A program made the position numbers and the translations under genes. Under the pieces are notes generated by a model. The model made no database searches. It was not told where the DNA came from and saw nothing but the letters and a program-made list of their open reading frames with translations. 64,000 nucleotides of DNA from Phycisphaeraceae bacterium (lineage in GTDB: Bacteria > Planctomycetota > Phycisphaerae > Phycisphaerales > Phycisphaeraceae), in NCBI GenBank assembly GCA_029260655.1, contig JAJDCU010000042.1, positions 36,424-100,423 on the forward strand, in the 5' to 3' direction. Below are positions 41,644 through 51,566 of the stretch, piece by piece (positions within the stretch are counted from its first letter, which is position 1; each line of letters begins with the position of its first letter).

Positions 41644-41804
41644 ATCGATATCACTCCTGTTTGCCGGCCCGCGCATCTTCGGCGTGGGCACCGGTTGCGC
41701 ATTAATACGCAAACCTCGTGCCCGTGTTCTGGGCATTTTCAGGGTGAGATCCCCACAAACGCGGCTCGCCGGTGAGAAGTTGCAAGCCCTTAAAAGACAG
41801 GGTG

Positions 41805-42668
41805 TTACCACCCGATGGGATCGAAAGGCAGGGCCGCCATCTTCCAGGCGGCGACGATCATCAGCCCGATGAAGGCCACACGGACCTGCCGGACCGGCAG
41901 CCGGTGGGTCAGTGAAGCGCCGAAACGTGCCCCGACCCAGGCCATGGGCGCAAGCAGAAACGCGATCAGAAGGCTGTAGCGCCAATCGATCAGGCCCGAT
42001 CCGTTGGCATGCTGGGCGAGTGTGGCGTTTTTGTAGATCGCCCCGATGGTCGCGCTGACGCAGATGATGGCCGAGGAATTCCCGATGCAGTTGCGCAGCG
42101 GCAGCCTAAGAAAAACCTGCTGTAGCGGCACAGCAATCGCGCCGCCGCCGATCCCCATCAGCCCAGCGACAGAGCCCATCACCGACCCGATGCCAAGCCC
42201 ACGCGTTGCGGTCAGACGTGGTGGGTCCGCCCCGTCACGCGCCGTCGTGGACCGAAGCTTCATAAGGTTCATCGCGATCACATACACCAGGAACACCGCC
42301 AGCAGCCTGCCCAGCCATAGCCCTCCGTCTGCGCCCTGGAAGACCGGCCGGTTGCTCACCCACACACCCACGAGGACAAACACCAGCGCCGCCGGCAGCA
42401 TCCATACCAGCGCGTCGGAAACCAGGGCGTCGGCCTTTCGATGTCGCCACGTCGCCGGCAAAGACACCACCACGTTGACGATCATCGCCGACGCCTGGAA
42501 CAGGTGCTGATTCGGCTCCAGCGAACGGTTTAAAGAAAAAAGCACCGCTAGCCCGGGGATCATCACGACGCTGCCGCCGACCCCGAGCATCCCGCCCAGC
42601 GTCCCAGCCAACAGCCCCAGCAGCATCACGGCCGGCAGCACCACGGGATCGCTCAGGAGGGTGTTCAT
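41805..42668 (-). CDS. TauE/SafE (DUF81) family membrane transporter
   Basis: 287 residues, about eight helices. Two copies of the family motif are visible: GTLGGMLGVGGSVVMIP near the start and GLMGIGGGAIAVPL in the middle. TauE/SafE proteins export sulfite, sulfoacetate and related anions, or are uncharacterised permeases. In this window it starts by ATGA overlap with the glycosyltransferase at 42665-43846. Given the sulfotransferases nearby, a role in sulfur-anion movement is an attractive guess but not shown. Confidence 0.88.
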   Translation of the reverse strand: MNTLLSDPVVLPAVMLLGLLAGTLGGMLGVGGSVVMIPGLAVLFSLNRSLEPNQHLFQASAMIVNVVVSLPATWRHRKADALVSDALVWMLPAALVFVLVGVWVSNRPVFQGADGGLWLGRLLAVFLVYVIAMNLMKLRSTTARDGADPPRLTATRGLGIGSVMGSVAGLMGIGGGAIAVPLQQVFLRLPLRNCIGNSSAIICVSATIGAIYKNATLAQHANGSGLIDWRYSLLIAFLLAPMAWVGARFGASLTHRLPVRQVRVAFIGLMIVAAWKMAALPFDPIGW

Positions 42669-43846
42669 CGGGTCTCCGTGAGTGACGAATCGCCCGTCTG
42701 GTGGACCTTGGACGCGACCCCGTCTAGCCGCTTAGGCACGGGCCGACCGGCCAACTCGTAACACATCTTCTCGTACTCGTCGGTGACACGCTCCCAGGAA
42801 TAGACCTGCGTCGCTCGCTCGGCGGCCTGGCTACAAAGACGCTGCACCAGTTCCGGCTCACTCAAGGCTCTTTCGAGCACCGGCCCAAGCGCCTCGGCGC
42901 CGCGCCCGCCGTCGTAGTTCAGCCCGCAGTCGCCGAGCGTCTGGAGGTTGACCGGCGTGTCGTTGACGATGCAGCAGTTGCCCATCGCCATCGCCTCGAT
43001 CAGCGCCGGGTGCGTCCCCCCGACCCCGGTGGTCGCGGCGTAGGCGTAGGCGTTGGAGCCGAGCTCGCGGTATCCCTCGCCGAAGACGTACCCGGTGAAG
43101 ACGATCCGTTTGTCGTCCCCAGCCAGGCGGCGCAGCTCTTGTTGATAATCCTCGGCATACGGCGCATCCCCGACGATCACGCACTTCATGTTGGTGTCGA
43201 TCTGAGTAAACGCCTCGACCAGGTGGTGGGCGTTGTTTTCCGGGACCAACCGGCCGACGAAGAGGATGTACCGCAGGGGCTCCAGGCCGTACTGCGCAAG
43301 CGTCTCGCCCGGCGGCAGCTTCTCGATGTCCGAGCCGTAAACGATGAACGGCGGGGCCTTGCCGGTCTTGTCCTTGTAGTAGGCCTGCACCAGCGGGCTG
43401 TCGGTGAGGTACAGGTCGGGCGCATACTGCGCAAGCCACTCGGCGAAACGGATGTAGCGCTTGGCTAGGGGGTTCCACTTGCCGCGCTTCCAGTCAAGCC
43501 CGTCGACGTTCAAGGCCGTCTTCGTTCCGATCAGCCGCGGTATCCACGTCACCGGGCTGTTGCCGGCGATGAAGTAGAGCCCGACGTCGTAGTCCTGCAC
43601 AAGCGCGTGAAGCGAAGACAGAAGACTGTGGCAGAGCGTGTCCAGGTATTTGTTGCGGATGGTTGGGAGCTTGACCAGGCGCATGCCCAGGTAGGTGTCT
43701 CCGGGGTAGGTGATGTGGTGGCTCCGGCAGTAGACGGTGACGTCGTGACCGCGCTTGGCGAGGCGTTGCCCTAGCTGTTCGACGCAGGTTTCGAAACCGC
43801 TGTAGCTGGCGGGTATGCCGCGTGTGCCCAGCAGGGCGATCTTCAT
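42665..43846 (-). CDS. Glycosyltransferase (GT4-like, DUF1972 N-terminus)
   Basis: 393 residues from ATG 43846; an earlier ATG at 43867 adds seven residues without a better site. The start MKIALLGTRGIPASYSGFET is the hallmark of the DUF1972/rhamnosyltransferase-like group. ILFVGRLVPENN and GVGGTHPALIEAMAMGNC form the donor-binding part of GT-B glycosyltransferases. Probably adds a sugar to a lipid-linked oligosaccharide in EPS synthesis. Overlaps the TauE/SafE gene by 4 bases. Confidence 0.9.
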   Translation of the reverse strand: MKIALLGTRGIPASYSGFETCVEQLGQRLAKRGHDVTVYCRSHHITYPGDTYLGMRLVKLPTIRNKYLDTLCHSLLSSLHALVQDYDVGLYFIAGNSPVTWIPRLIGTKTALNVDGLDWKRGKWNPLAKRYIRFAEWLAQYAPDLYLTDSPLVQAYYKDKTGKAPPFIVYGSDIEKLPPGETLAQYGLEPLRYILFVGRLVPENNAHHLVEAFTQIDTNMKCVIVGDAPYAEDYQQELRRLAGDDKRIVFTGYVFGEGYRELGSNAYAYAATTGVGGTHPALIEAMAMGNCCIVNDTPVNLQTLGDCGLNYDGGRGAEALGPVLERALSEPELVQRLCSQAAERATQVYSWERVTDEYEKMCYELAGRPVPKRLDGVASKVHQTGDSSLTETR

Positions 43847-43960
43847 GTTTTGCTTGCCTTGATCCATCGAAGCGAGACAGTATAGGGAATCGGGCCTTGA
43901 GCGCGTGCGCCTGTGGGCCTAGGATGGCGCGACGCCGGTCCTGCGTCCGTATAACCCGCC

Positions 43961-44890
43961 ATGAGCGCTACCCTACTTCCCAACCTGATCATCGCCGGGG
44001 TCAACAAGGCCGGCACGACCTCCTTGTTTACGTACCTCAGCCAGCATCCCCGGGTCGGGGCGTCGGCGGTCAAGGAAACCTGCCACTTCCTGCCACTGCG
44101 TTACGGCGAGCCGATGCCGGGGATCGAGGCCTACCATGCCCAGTTTGCCCGAGTGGTGGGCAAGCCGGTCTGGATGGAGTCCACCCCGGGTTACTTCTTC
44201 GGCGGACAGCCCCTGATCGACGGGATGCGCGAAGCGATGGGCGATGACCTGCAGGTCGTCCTGGTTTTTCGCGAGCCTGTCGCCCGCCTGGTGTCGTTCT
44301 TCAACTTCAAGAAGAGCACGCTGGAACTGCCCGCCGACCTGACACTGGGGAAGTATGTCGAGCGCTGCCGGGCGATGTCAGACGAATCGCTGCGCAAGCG
44401 AGAGAACAACCCGTGGTTCGGGCTGGAGGGTGGTAAGTACGCCGACTACCTTCCGCCTTGGGTCCGGACGTTTGGCGACAGGCTCAAGATCGTGTTTGCC
44501 GAGGAGTTGCAAACCGACCCGTCTGCGGTGTTGCGCGAACTGTTTGCGTTCGTCGGCATCGACGGGGATGAGATAGACCGCATCGGACTAACCCTTGAGA
44601 ATAAGAGCACCGATTTCCGTAGCGCTTCGGCGCAGCGGCTGGCGATCGGGCTGAATCGTTTCGGTGAGCGGTTCTGGCGGTCGCACCCGGGGATCAAGCG
44701 TTCGCTCCGCCGGGCGTACTACGCATTGAATGGCAAGGCGTTTGAACCTCAGACCGATCAAGACACGCTGGCCGGCCTGCACGTGTTTTATGAGCCTTAC
44801 AACCGGCGGTTGGCGCAGCAGCTTGATGCTGCCGGTTATTCGAAGCGTCCCGATTGGCTCACGCTTGCTGCCGCGGGGGGTGCGGCATGA
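43961..44890 (+). CDS. Sulfotransferase 1 (PAPS-dependent)
   Basis: 309 residues. LIIAGVNKAGTTSLFTYL contains the 5'-phosphosulfate-binding loop, and VVLVFREPVARLVSFF the 3'-phosphate-binding region, as in heparan-sulfate-type sulfotransferases. The catalytic base candidate is His32 or Lys in the first block. It transfers sulfate from PAPS to a hydroxyl or amino group, here presumably on an exopolysaccharide. ATGA overlap with sulfotransferase 2. Confidence 0.88.
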   Translation: MSATLLPNLIIAGVNKAGTTSLFTYLSQHPRVGASAVKETCHFLPLRYGEPMPGIEAYHAQFARVVGKPVWMESTPGYFFGGQPLIDGMREAMGDDLQVVLVFREPVARLVSFFNFKKSTLELPADLTLGKYVERCRAMSDESLRKRENNPWFGLEGGKYADYLPPWVRTFGDRLKIVFAEELQTDPSAVLRELFAFVGIDGDEIDRIGLTLENKSTDFRSASAQRLAIGLNRFGERFWRSHPGIKRSLRRAYYALNGKAFEPQTDQDTLAGLHVFYEPYNRRLAQQLDAAGYSKRPDWLTLAAAGGAA

Positions 44891-45912
44891 TTGCAGAGCT
44901 CGATGGAGACTACATCCGAACCCGCCCGTCCAAGGCGCTGTCACGTCTGATTGCACACGGCCTACTTCAGGGCAGGCCGTTGACGACCGGGGCTCGCTGG
45001 CTAAACCCGCTGCTGATGGCGCAGTACGGCCTGGTCAAGCGTTTGCCGATCACGCGCAAGGTGGTCGCCCCGGTCTTCGTGCTTGGCACCGGGCGCAGCG
45101 GCACGACCATCCTGGGCAAGGTGCTGGGGATGCACCGGGACTTGTTGTTTCTGAACGAGCCCAAGGCACTTTGGCACTCGGCCTGTCCGCTGGATGATTG
45201 CATCGGCAGCTATCAGGTCGGCGAAGCGCGGTATGACCTTGACACTGTACATGCCGACGACACCACCGCGCAGGCGATCCGAAAACTGTATAGCTATGCG
45301 CTGCTGATCACCGGCTCCCGGCGGGTCCTGGATAAGTACCCGGAGATGATCTTCCGTGTGCCCTTCGTCAAGGCGGTCTTCCCCGACGCCAAGTGCCTGT
45401 TCCTGGTGCGCAACGGGTACGATGCGCTGCAATCAATCACGTCCTGGTCGCTGCGCGCCGGCCGGGAGATGCCGGGGCAACGGGAGGACTGGTGGGGGCT
45501 GAATAACCGCAAATGGCGCCTGATGGTCCGGGACATCGCGGCCAAGGATGAAGCGCTCTCGGATCGTGTTCAGGAGATCGAAACACTTTCTCGCCACGAA
45601 GACATGGCCGCGGTCGAGTGGACGCTTGTGATGCGCCAAGGCCTACAACTGATAGAGCGCGAGCCGGGCTTGTTGCACATGGTTCGCTATGAGGAGCTAT
45701 GTCAAAAGCCCGAGCAGACGCTTGGGCAGGTTTGTGAGTTCTGCGGTCTGCCCGAGGATCAGACGTTCCTGGCATACGCGAGACGCCGACTGTCTCCGGT
45801 ACCGGCACGCCCGGAGGCGGAGCTTGATCCGGTGATCCGGGACATTTTTCTCGACACGATGCGCCGGCTGAATTACTTGGACACACCCTCACCGACCCAG
45901 ACGCCGGCGTAA
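44887..45912 (+). CDS. Sulfotransferase 2
   Basis: 341 residues from ATG 44887, which overlaps the stop of the previous gene. PVFVLGTGRSGTTILGKVL is the PAPS 5' loop (GRSGTT form), and KCLFLVRNGYDALQSI the 3' loop. DKYPEMIFRVP precedes it, as in the wider sulfotransferase family. Longer N-terminus than sulfotransferase 1. It converges with sulfotransferase 3, the stop regions overlapping by 24 bases. Confidence 0.86.
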   Translation: MIAELDGDYIRTRPSKALSRLIAHGLLQGRPLTTGARWLNPLLMAQYGLVKRLPITRKVVAPVFVLGTGRSGTTILGKVLGMHRDLLFLNEPKALWHSACPLDDCIGSYQVGEARYDLDTVHADDTTAQAIRKLYSYALLITGSRRVLDKYPEMIFRVPFVKAVFPDAKCLFLVRNGYDALQSITSWSLRAGREMPGQREDWWGLNNRKWRLMVRDIAAKDEALSDRVQEIETLSRHEDMAAVEWTLVMRQGLQLIEREPGLLHMVRYEELCQKPEQTLGQVCEFCGLPEDQTFLAYARRRLSPVPARPEAELDPVIRDIFLDTMRRLNYLDTPSPTQTPA

Positions 45913-46899
45913 TGCTTCGAGCAGATTCCGAGACCGGCCAAGGTTCAGGATGACGGCCAAGGCGCTCTTGCCTATCCAGGTAATCCGGCACCAGGTAAGC
46001 GACAAGACGGATGCGGCCGCCGGTTCTGCTTCGTAACCGTGGCGGCGCATCAGCTCACCGGTGATGCGCTGGCAGACCGCAAGCTCCGTCGGCGTCAGCC
46101 CGCCTTGTTTCCACCTGCCGGCGGAGGCTGGGTCGATCCCTAGTTCGTCAGGTTGATCCTGCTGATGCGACGACCCGATCCAAGGCACATCCAGCATCTC
46201 CGGCTCGTAGGAAACCCCGATTGCTTCACAAACTTGCTTGACGTGCGCCTCGGGGTCGGTCAGCAGGTCTTCGAATCGCAGCACCGTGACGCGCCGGTTG
46301 TCAGCGTGTCGATCCCCGGCCGAGACACCGCTGCGCCACAGCATACTGATCGTGATCGGGTGGTACCCCGCCCAGGTGCGCAGCGCGTTGCGCCACGGCA
46401 TCTTGTCGGCCCCCAGCCGGCGGCGCTTCCAGCGGCTTTTCTGCGATAGAAGTACGTCGCGCGGGTCGCGCACCACCACCACCATGTGGGCATGGGGGTA
46501 CATCACCAACAACTCGTCGAGGTAATACAGGTTCCTCGGCGTTTGATCACATCCGATCGGTTTGCCCTGTCGGGCGACTTCGTTCGTTACGAATGCCGTG
46601 AACACATCCGGTGGCGTCACCTCGCCGGGGATGGCGTTGACAATGGCCGTCGCCTCCAGGGCGTACATGTCCGGATCACGCCGGGTGTAGTACCCGTCGC
46701 GCTGGGTCGTCAGCAGTTTCGCCGCCAGCGTGACCGCGGCCTTGAGTCCAATCAGCTTGGGTTCACGGCCGGCATTCCAGAGTTGCTCGAAAAAGTGCAG
46801 CTCGTGGAACGTGAACACCTGGCTGTGACCGCCAAGCACCCGGCCCATCATCGTCGTGCCGCTTCGGCTATTGCCTACAACAAAGATCATCCGCTGCAT
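45889..46899 (-). CDS. Sulfotransferase 3
   Basis: 336 residues. MIFVVGNSRSGTTMMGRVL (5' loop) opens the protein, and HMVVVVRDPRDVLLSQKSR is the 3' loop. YLDELLVMYP and FEDLLTDPEAHVKQVCEAIG are common in this family. Last gene of the minus-strand group 51269-45889 and overlaps the upstream glycosyltransferase by 13 bases. Confidence 0.88.
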   Translation of the reverse strand: MQRMIFVVGNSRSGTTMMGRVLGGHSQVFTFHELHFFEQLWNAGREPKLIGLKAAVTLAAKLLTTQRDGYYTRRDPDMYALEATAIVNAIPGEVTPPDVFTAFVTNEVARQGKPIGCDQTPRNLYYLDELLVMYPHAHMVVVVRDPRDVLLSQKSRWKRRRLGADKMPWRNALRTWAGYHPITISMLWRSGVSAGDRHADNRRVTVLRFEDLLTDPEAHVKQVCEAIGVSYEPEMLDVPWIGSSHQQDQPDELGIDPASAGRWKQGGLTPTELAVCQRITGELMRRHGYEAEPAAASVLSLTWCRITWIGKSALAVILNLGRSRNLLEALRRRLGR

Positions 46900-48104
46900 G
46901 TCGCACCTGCCTGTTCGTACACGCGCATCAGCTCATGATAGTGCGCCTGCTCGGTGAACTGTAATTCGAGCTTGGCGCGCCCGGCGAGCCCCATCGCGCT
47001 TGCACGATCCCGGTTGCTCGCCAATTCCTGGATCGACTCACACAACCCGGTCACATCGCCCGGCTCAAACAGTAAACCGTCCTCGCCGTCGCTGATCAAC
47101 TCCGGCAAGGCACCGATCCGGCTGGCGATCACGGGCCGGCACTGCGCGAACGACTCCAGCACGGTTAGCCCGAACGGCTCGTACCACTGGGCCGGCAGCA
47201 CCGTCGCAAGGCTCCCACGGATCAGACGCCGTAATTCATCGCCCCGCGTGAACCCGACCAACTCGACATTCTTGATCTTCCGTTCTTTCAATAGCTCAAC
47301 GAGCTCGGGCTTCGCGTCGCCGTCTCCGACGATCTTGAAGGGGATTTCCGGGAGCTTTGCCGCCGCCTCGGCCAGGGTTAATACGCCCTTGACCCGCTCG
47401 ACCCGGCCGAAATACAGCAGGTAGCCCCCGCCCCCGGTTGTCTCGGCGGGGGGATCGCCCGGATCCACAGCGTTGTAAACACGGATGATCTTCTCGCCCG
47501 GCACGCCGTGTTCGATCATCTTGCGCTTCTGGAAATCGCTGATCGCGATGAAGCGGTCGATGCTGCGCAGGCTGCCTAGCATACGGGAGGCGTACCACTC
47601 GGCGGTCGCCAGCGCCGATCGGCTGATCGACCCACGGTTGAATCGTTTGACAACGGCGCGCCAGGCGCTTGGGCCGCAGCAGCGCTCGTTGATTCTGTCA
47701 TCGCAGACAAGCGTATACACCGGGCTGATCTGGCGGTATTCGTGCATCGTGTGGACGGTCGGGACGCCCTCCGCCTTGAGCACGGGGAGGATCGACGCGG
47801 TCAGTTTGCCGTAGTAGATGTGCAGGTGTGCGACATCAGGCCTGTGCTCGCGGATCAGTCGGCGGATCGCCTTGGCGGCCGGGCGTGAGTAGGTGTAGCG
47901 CACCAGGTCCAGCAGGCCGGGGTGTTCGAAGTCGGCGGCGGGGGGGAAGTAGTCAGACCACTTGGAAGGGGGGTTCTCGTCGTGGCGCGCCGCGAACGGA
48001 ATCACGGTGTGGCCGTGGCTTTCCAGCAGCCTGCAGGTATCCAGGAAGACCCGGTCCGAGCCGCCGCGTACGAACAGGTTTTGTGAGACCTGGAGGATTC
48101 TCAT
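46887..48104 (-). CDS. GT4-family glycosyltransferase
   Basis: 405 residues. N-terminal VRGGSDRVFLDTCRLL and HRPDVAHLHIYYG, then YLLYFGRVERVKGV and PAQWYEPFGLTVLESFAQCRPV with E-x7-E-like pair, are classic GT-B retaining glycosyltransferase features. Start overlaps the Wzy-like gene stop by 4 bases, and the stop overlaps the following sulfotransferase start. Presumed EPS repeat-unit assembly. Acceptor and donor unknown. Confidence 0.9.
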   Translation of the reverse strand: MRILQVSQNLFVRGGSDRVFLDTCRLLESHGHTVIPFAARHDENPPSKWSDYFPPAADFEHPGLLDLVRYTYSRPAAKAIRRLIREHRPDVAHLHIYYGKLTASILPVLKAEGVPTVHTMHEYRQISPVYTLVCDDRINERCCGPSAWRAVVKRFNRGSISRSALATAEWYASRMLGSLRSIDRFIAISDFQKRKMIEHGVPGEKIIRVYNAVDPGDPPAETTGGGGYLLYFGRVERVKGVLTLAEAAAKLPEIPFKIVGDGDAKPELVELLKERKIKNVELVGFTRGDELRRLIRGSLATVLPAQWYEPFGLTVLESFAQCRPVIASRIGALPELISDGEDGLLFEPGDVTGLCESIQELASNRDRASAMGLAGRAKLELQFTEQAHYHELMRVYEQAGATCSG

Positions 48105-49594
48105 GACGCTTGATGGATCATAGAAGCGTCGTTGTCGGCCGCAACCTGACTGGCCTGATGCGCCGACCAGGCGGCGTACGCCAGAGCCGGGAGCAGCCAG
48201 AAGTAGAAGCTAAACGAACGTATCTCCGGCACACGGTTGAACCACATCAACACAAACGCCTGGGCGACGACGCACAACCCCGCCAGCCCCGCCCAGCGCA
48301 GCACCGGGTCGCCGCCCGCGCCCCCGGCTCCGCGCGCAATCGCGGCGCACGTCCATGCCAGACGTATCCCCAGCCAGCCCACCGCTACGACGCCGACTAT
48401 CCCGGTGTAACACAGCAGCGCGACCCAGTAGACATCTTCGAACCCCTCCTTGGTCAGGGTTTTGTACAGCCGTGTCCGGTGGGCCTGGTTGAGTTGTTCG
48501 ATCGCATGTCCCTGGGCCGGCCCATAACCGATTAGTGGGGCGTTCATCGCCGCCGTCGGCGCGACACCCAACACGGTCCCCAGCCGTTGACGCTTGGAGC
48601 GTTCGAGGTATTCGGCCGAGAAGATGCTCGTCATGTTGTTCAGGACCGACCGCCTGCCCTGACGCGGGTGGCGATACGTCCCGCTGGTTGATTCACTAAG
48701 CAGCGAGACCGACAGCACCACCAGCCCGACCGCGGCCGAGGCGCAGCAGACGGCGGCGACTCGGCGGACACCCAGGCGGTGCGCCGCGAAACCCAGCACG
48801 GTCAGCCCAGCGGCGATCACCGAGGCGCGCGAGAAGGATAGGGCGATCCCAAACAGCAGGCCCGCCAGCACCAGCCCGTCCCAGATGCGCCACCGCCGGA
48901 CACGCGACAGCGCCGCCCCCAGCACAACCAGCAGGAACAGGCCGTAGTACAGCGTGTCGCCCAGCGTGCCGAACACGCTGCCGATCTCACGCCCGCGCTC
49001 AAGCAGTGCGAACCGGCGCGTCTTACCCGCCACCGCGAGGTCAACCTGCCTGGGCAGCATCCACACCTTCAGGTCGTAGCCCACCACCCACTGCGTCAGT
49101 CCGATGCCGACCTGAGCCAGCCCCGAGATCAACACAACCCACAGCAGGAAACGCACCTGCTTGAGTGTCAGACCCAGGTTCACAACGAGGTAGAAGATCG
49201 CGGCGTAGCGTAGCGCCGATCGCAGGTTCATCAGGCTGCCTCGAAGCGGCGCGTTGTTGACGGCGATGCTCAACGCGACCACGGCCAGGACCACCATCAG
49301 GGGCACGTCAACGGGTGTGCGCCGCCATGTCCCGGCTCCGATCAGCCGGATAAGCAGCACCGTCCCCAGCGCCAGGTAGACCGACGCCTCGATGACGAAT
49401 TGCAGGGCAAACAGGGCGTGTTCCCCGGCGCCAAGCGCGCCGATCCGCGCGTGAAGAAAACTCTCCAAGGGCAGCAGTGCCGCGACCACCGCGGTGAACC
49501 AGAAAAAGGCGCGTCCGGTCGCCGACCCGGGCGTCAGCGGTGTAGACCCCGGCACGGGTGCGGACCGAGGCGCGGCTGGGTGCGCGTGGGTCAT
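48101..49594 (-). CDS. O-antigen ligase/polymerase (Wzy-like) membrane protein
   Basis: 497 residues, about eleven or twelve helices. A central loop after the membrane block contains PLIGYGPAQGHAIEQLNQAHRT, resembling the O-antigen ligase periplasmic motif with its H/N region. LFGIALSFSRASVIAAGL also matches the family's conserved arginine stretch. Such proteins polymerise or ligate lipid-linked sugar units at the periplasmic face. Overlaps both neighbours by 4 bases, so it is tightly coupled. Confidence 0.88.
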   Translation of the reverse strand: MTHAHPAAPRSAPVPGSTPLTPGSATGRAFFWFTAVVAALLPLESFLHARIGALGAGEHALFALQFVIEASVYLALGTVLLIRLIGAGTWRRTPVDVPLMVVLAVVALSIAVNNAPLRGSLMNLRSALRYAAIFYLVVNLGLTLKQVRFLLWVVLISGLAQVGIGLTQWVVGYDLKVWMLPRQVDLAVAGKTRRFALLERGREIGSVFGTLGDTLYYGLFLLVVLGAALSRVRRWRIWDGLVLAGLLFGIALSFSRASVIAAGLTVLGFAAHRLGVRRVAAVCCASAAVGLVVLSVSLLSESTSGTYRHPRQGRRSVLNNMTSIFSAEYLERSKRQRLGTVLGVAPTAAMNAPLIGYGPAQGHAIEQLNQAHRTRLYKTLTKEGFEDVYWVALLCYTGIVGVVAVGWLGIRLAWTCAAIARGAGGAGGDPVLRWAGLAGLCVVAQAFVLMWFNRVPEIRSFSFYFWLLPALAYAAWSAHQASQVAADNDASMIHQAS

Positions 49595-50571
49595 GCCCGG
49601 CTCCAGTCGCTTAGGTCCCGGCCGATCAGGGCGGCGAGTTGCTCATTGTGCTGTGCGAAGTGATCGATCAGTCTGCGATGTGTTTCCTCGTTCATCGGCG
49701 GGGGGGTGAACGGTTTCTCGTTGATCGACAACGCGGTGTGCCTCACCCAGCGCGCCAACGGGTGGGGGATCAACCTGCGTAGGGTCCGCTTGATCGGGCC
49801 CTTGGACTTGAGCACCCCGGCGATGGCCTGCGCCACCGGTTCGCTCCGCGCGGCGGCGGCGGGGTTGTGTGTCCTGTGCAGGTCGGGCACGAAGCCGGGG
49901 TCGACGCCCGCCGCCTCGAAGATCGTTCGGCACATACCCGCCGCATTTGCCGCCAGGTCGTCGGTCAGGAACACATGAACGCGGTCGCGCCCAAACATCT
50001 CGAACAGACGCCGGATAGGCGCATGATACGACCCGGCGTGCAGGTGCATCCGGTCACGCTGGGGCAGCCAGTCATCGGTCGGTTGCCCGGCCTCCCATTG
50101 GATAGCCTGCTCGAAGGTCTTGGCCGTCTCCCAGCCGCGCCGCCTGGCGTACCAGTAGGACGAGTACGCCCGCGCCGCCGGCTCTCGCAGCAGGGCGACG
50201 ACGTGGGCGTCTGGGTTGTGTTCCTTGAGCCGCTGTGTAGCGGTGGGCGAATACATCGTAAAGACATGCTTGGCGAGCGCGGCGGTCTGAACCGCGGTGG
50301 GTGCGGGGAAATATTTATGGGATGCCGCGTCGTAGCCCCGCGCGGCCTCATCATCGCTGAAGAAAAAGGCCATCTCGCGCTGTGCATGACTGACAAGGGT
50401 CGGGTGCTGCCCGGCGTATCGGAACAGGCTGGTGGTCCCGGTCTTTGGGGCGCCGACGATCATCACCCTGATCTGTTTGACGGCCTCCGTGGCGCGACGA
50501 TCCACCGCGTCTGCCGTGAGCCCGGGGGCTACGGGATTGTTCGTCGGGGTGTCGGGGGCGGGCCGGGGCAT
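49591..50571 (-). CDS. Sulfotransferase 4
   Basis: 326 residues. RVMIVGAPKTGTTSLFRYA is the 5' PAPS loop (KTGTTS form), and HVVALLREPAARAYSSYW the 3' loop. GSYHAPIRRLFEMFGRDRVHVF is typical of the NDST/heparan-like group. The first 35 residues before the loop are Pro/Ala-rich and unconserved. ATGA overlap into the Wzy-like gene; 2-base gap to the methyltransferase upstream. Confidence 0.9.
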   Translation of the reverse strand: MPRPAPDTPTNNPVAPGLTADAVDRRATEAVKQIRVMIVGAPKTGTTSLFRYAGQHPTLVSHAQREMAFFFSDDEAARGYDAASHKYFPAPTAVQTAALAKHVFTMYSPTATQRLKEHNPDAHVVALLREPAARAYSSYWYARRRGWETAKTFEQAIQWEAGQPTDDWLPQRDRMHLHAGSYHAPIRRLFEMFGRDRVHVFLTDDLAANAAGMCRTIFEAAGVDPGFVPDLHRTHNPAAAARSEPVAQAIAGVLKSKGPIKRTLRRLIPHPLARWVRHTALSINEKPFTPPPMNEETHRRLIDHFAQHNEQLAALIGRDLSDWSRA

Positions 50572-50573
50572 CG

Positions 50574-51269
50574 TCAGGGTGTTGGATCGGGTTGTGCGAA
50601 GTCGAAGCGGAGCATCCGGCGGGACTGTGGTTCAGGCCGGCCGTCGTCGTGGCCTAGTTCCAGAAGCGATCCGATGTCGCTGGGGATCAGCCCGTAGCGC
50701 CTGGCGGTCTGCTGATACCACGCCATCGGCCGGCGCACGACCGGGAAGCCCTGCCAGTTGCCGGGTTCTCCCTCACCGATGTTGACGTTGGCGTAGAAGG
50801 CCCCGCTCGCAGCGAGGTGGCGGGAGACGAAAGACAGGCAGCCGTTGAGCGCATCGTCGTCCATGTGGATCAAGACGGCGAAGCCCCAGATGTAGTCTGC
50901 CTTGTGCTTAAGGTCCAGCGAGGAGAGCCCTTTGCAATGGACCAGGTTGGGCTTTTTGTAATCGAGTTTGGCTTCGCGCAATTCGTCCCGGCCAAGCTCC
51001 AGCACATCTTCGCGGACCTCGATGCCGGTGTAGTGCCCGTTTTCCAGCATCCGGATCAGCGGGACCCCGCCGCGGAGGGTGCCGCAGCCGATGTCGATCA
51101 GGCGGTGGTGGGGCTTAAGGCCCCGGCTTAAGAGGAAGTCGATCTGGAACCGGCGTTTCATCTGCCACTGGTGAGCCGGGCCCACCGCCGCGTGGCGCTT
51201 GCCCGCGCTGCCGGTGAACACCTTCCCCAGCCGATTGCGGATGGACCGGGCTTTGCTTTGAATCGTCAT
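50574..51269 (-). CDS. SAM-dependent methyltransferase
   Basis: 231 residues from ATG 51269; a GTG at 51290 is an alternative start. RLIDIGCGTLRGGVPLI is motif I of class I methyltransferases, and YTGIEVREDVLELGRDEL carries the acidic residue that binds the ribose. First gene of the minus-strand group. In this context it may methylate a sugar of the polysaccharide. Substrate unproven. Confidence 0.85.
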   Translation of the reverse strand: MTIQSKARSIRNRLGKVFTGSAGKRHAAVGPAHQWQMKRRFQIDFLLSRGLKPHHRLIDIGCGTLRGGVPLIRMLENGHYTGIEVREDVLELGRDELREAKLDYKKPNLVHCKGLSSLDLKHKADYIWGFAVLIHMDDDALNGCLSFVSRHLAASGAFYANVNIGEGEPGNWQGFPVVRRPMAWYQQTARRYGLIPSDIGSLLELGHDDGRPEPQSRRMLRFDFAQPDPTP

Positions 51270-51566
51270 ATAAACGTATCGCCTGTGCACAAGTAGCTAA
51301 GTGGGATCATCTTACCACGGGGGGCGTGGGTCTTGTGTCGGGGGGAGGCTGGTTAAAAGCGGGGCGGTGTTGCTTGGTCCAGACCGGCCGCAAGGAGGCA
51401 GACAGCAGCGTTAACAGCTTTAATTGCCCGCCCCCGCCTGCCCGGGCCGATAAGAGCAAGGTCAGGATTGACATTGGTAGGAATTGCCACTAGTTTGTTA
51501 TCGGACCTTGAAGTTCCCGGGGCGTGCCCGATCGGTTCTTAAAGGCCCACAGAAAGGATTCTTGTG
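51270..51566. other. Divergent intergenic region before the 51567 gene
   Basis: 297 bases with no gene. TTGACATTGGTAGGAATTGCC at 51468-51488 resembles both a -35 and, loosely, a -24/-12 element but with the wrong spacing (see rejected items). GGGCCGATAAGAG at 51446-51458 shares CCGATAAG with 58821-58828. Confidence 0.35.

Noticed and set aside
51468..51490. Sigma-54-like element before the 51567 gene
   Set aside because: GG and GC are 8 bases apart instead of 10, so it does not fit a -24/-12 promoter.
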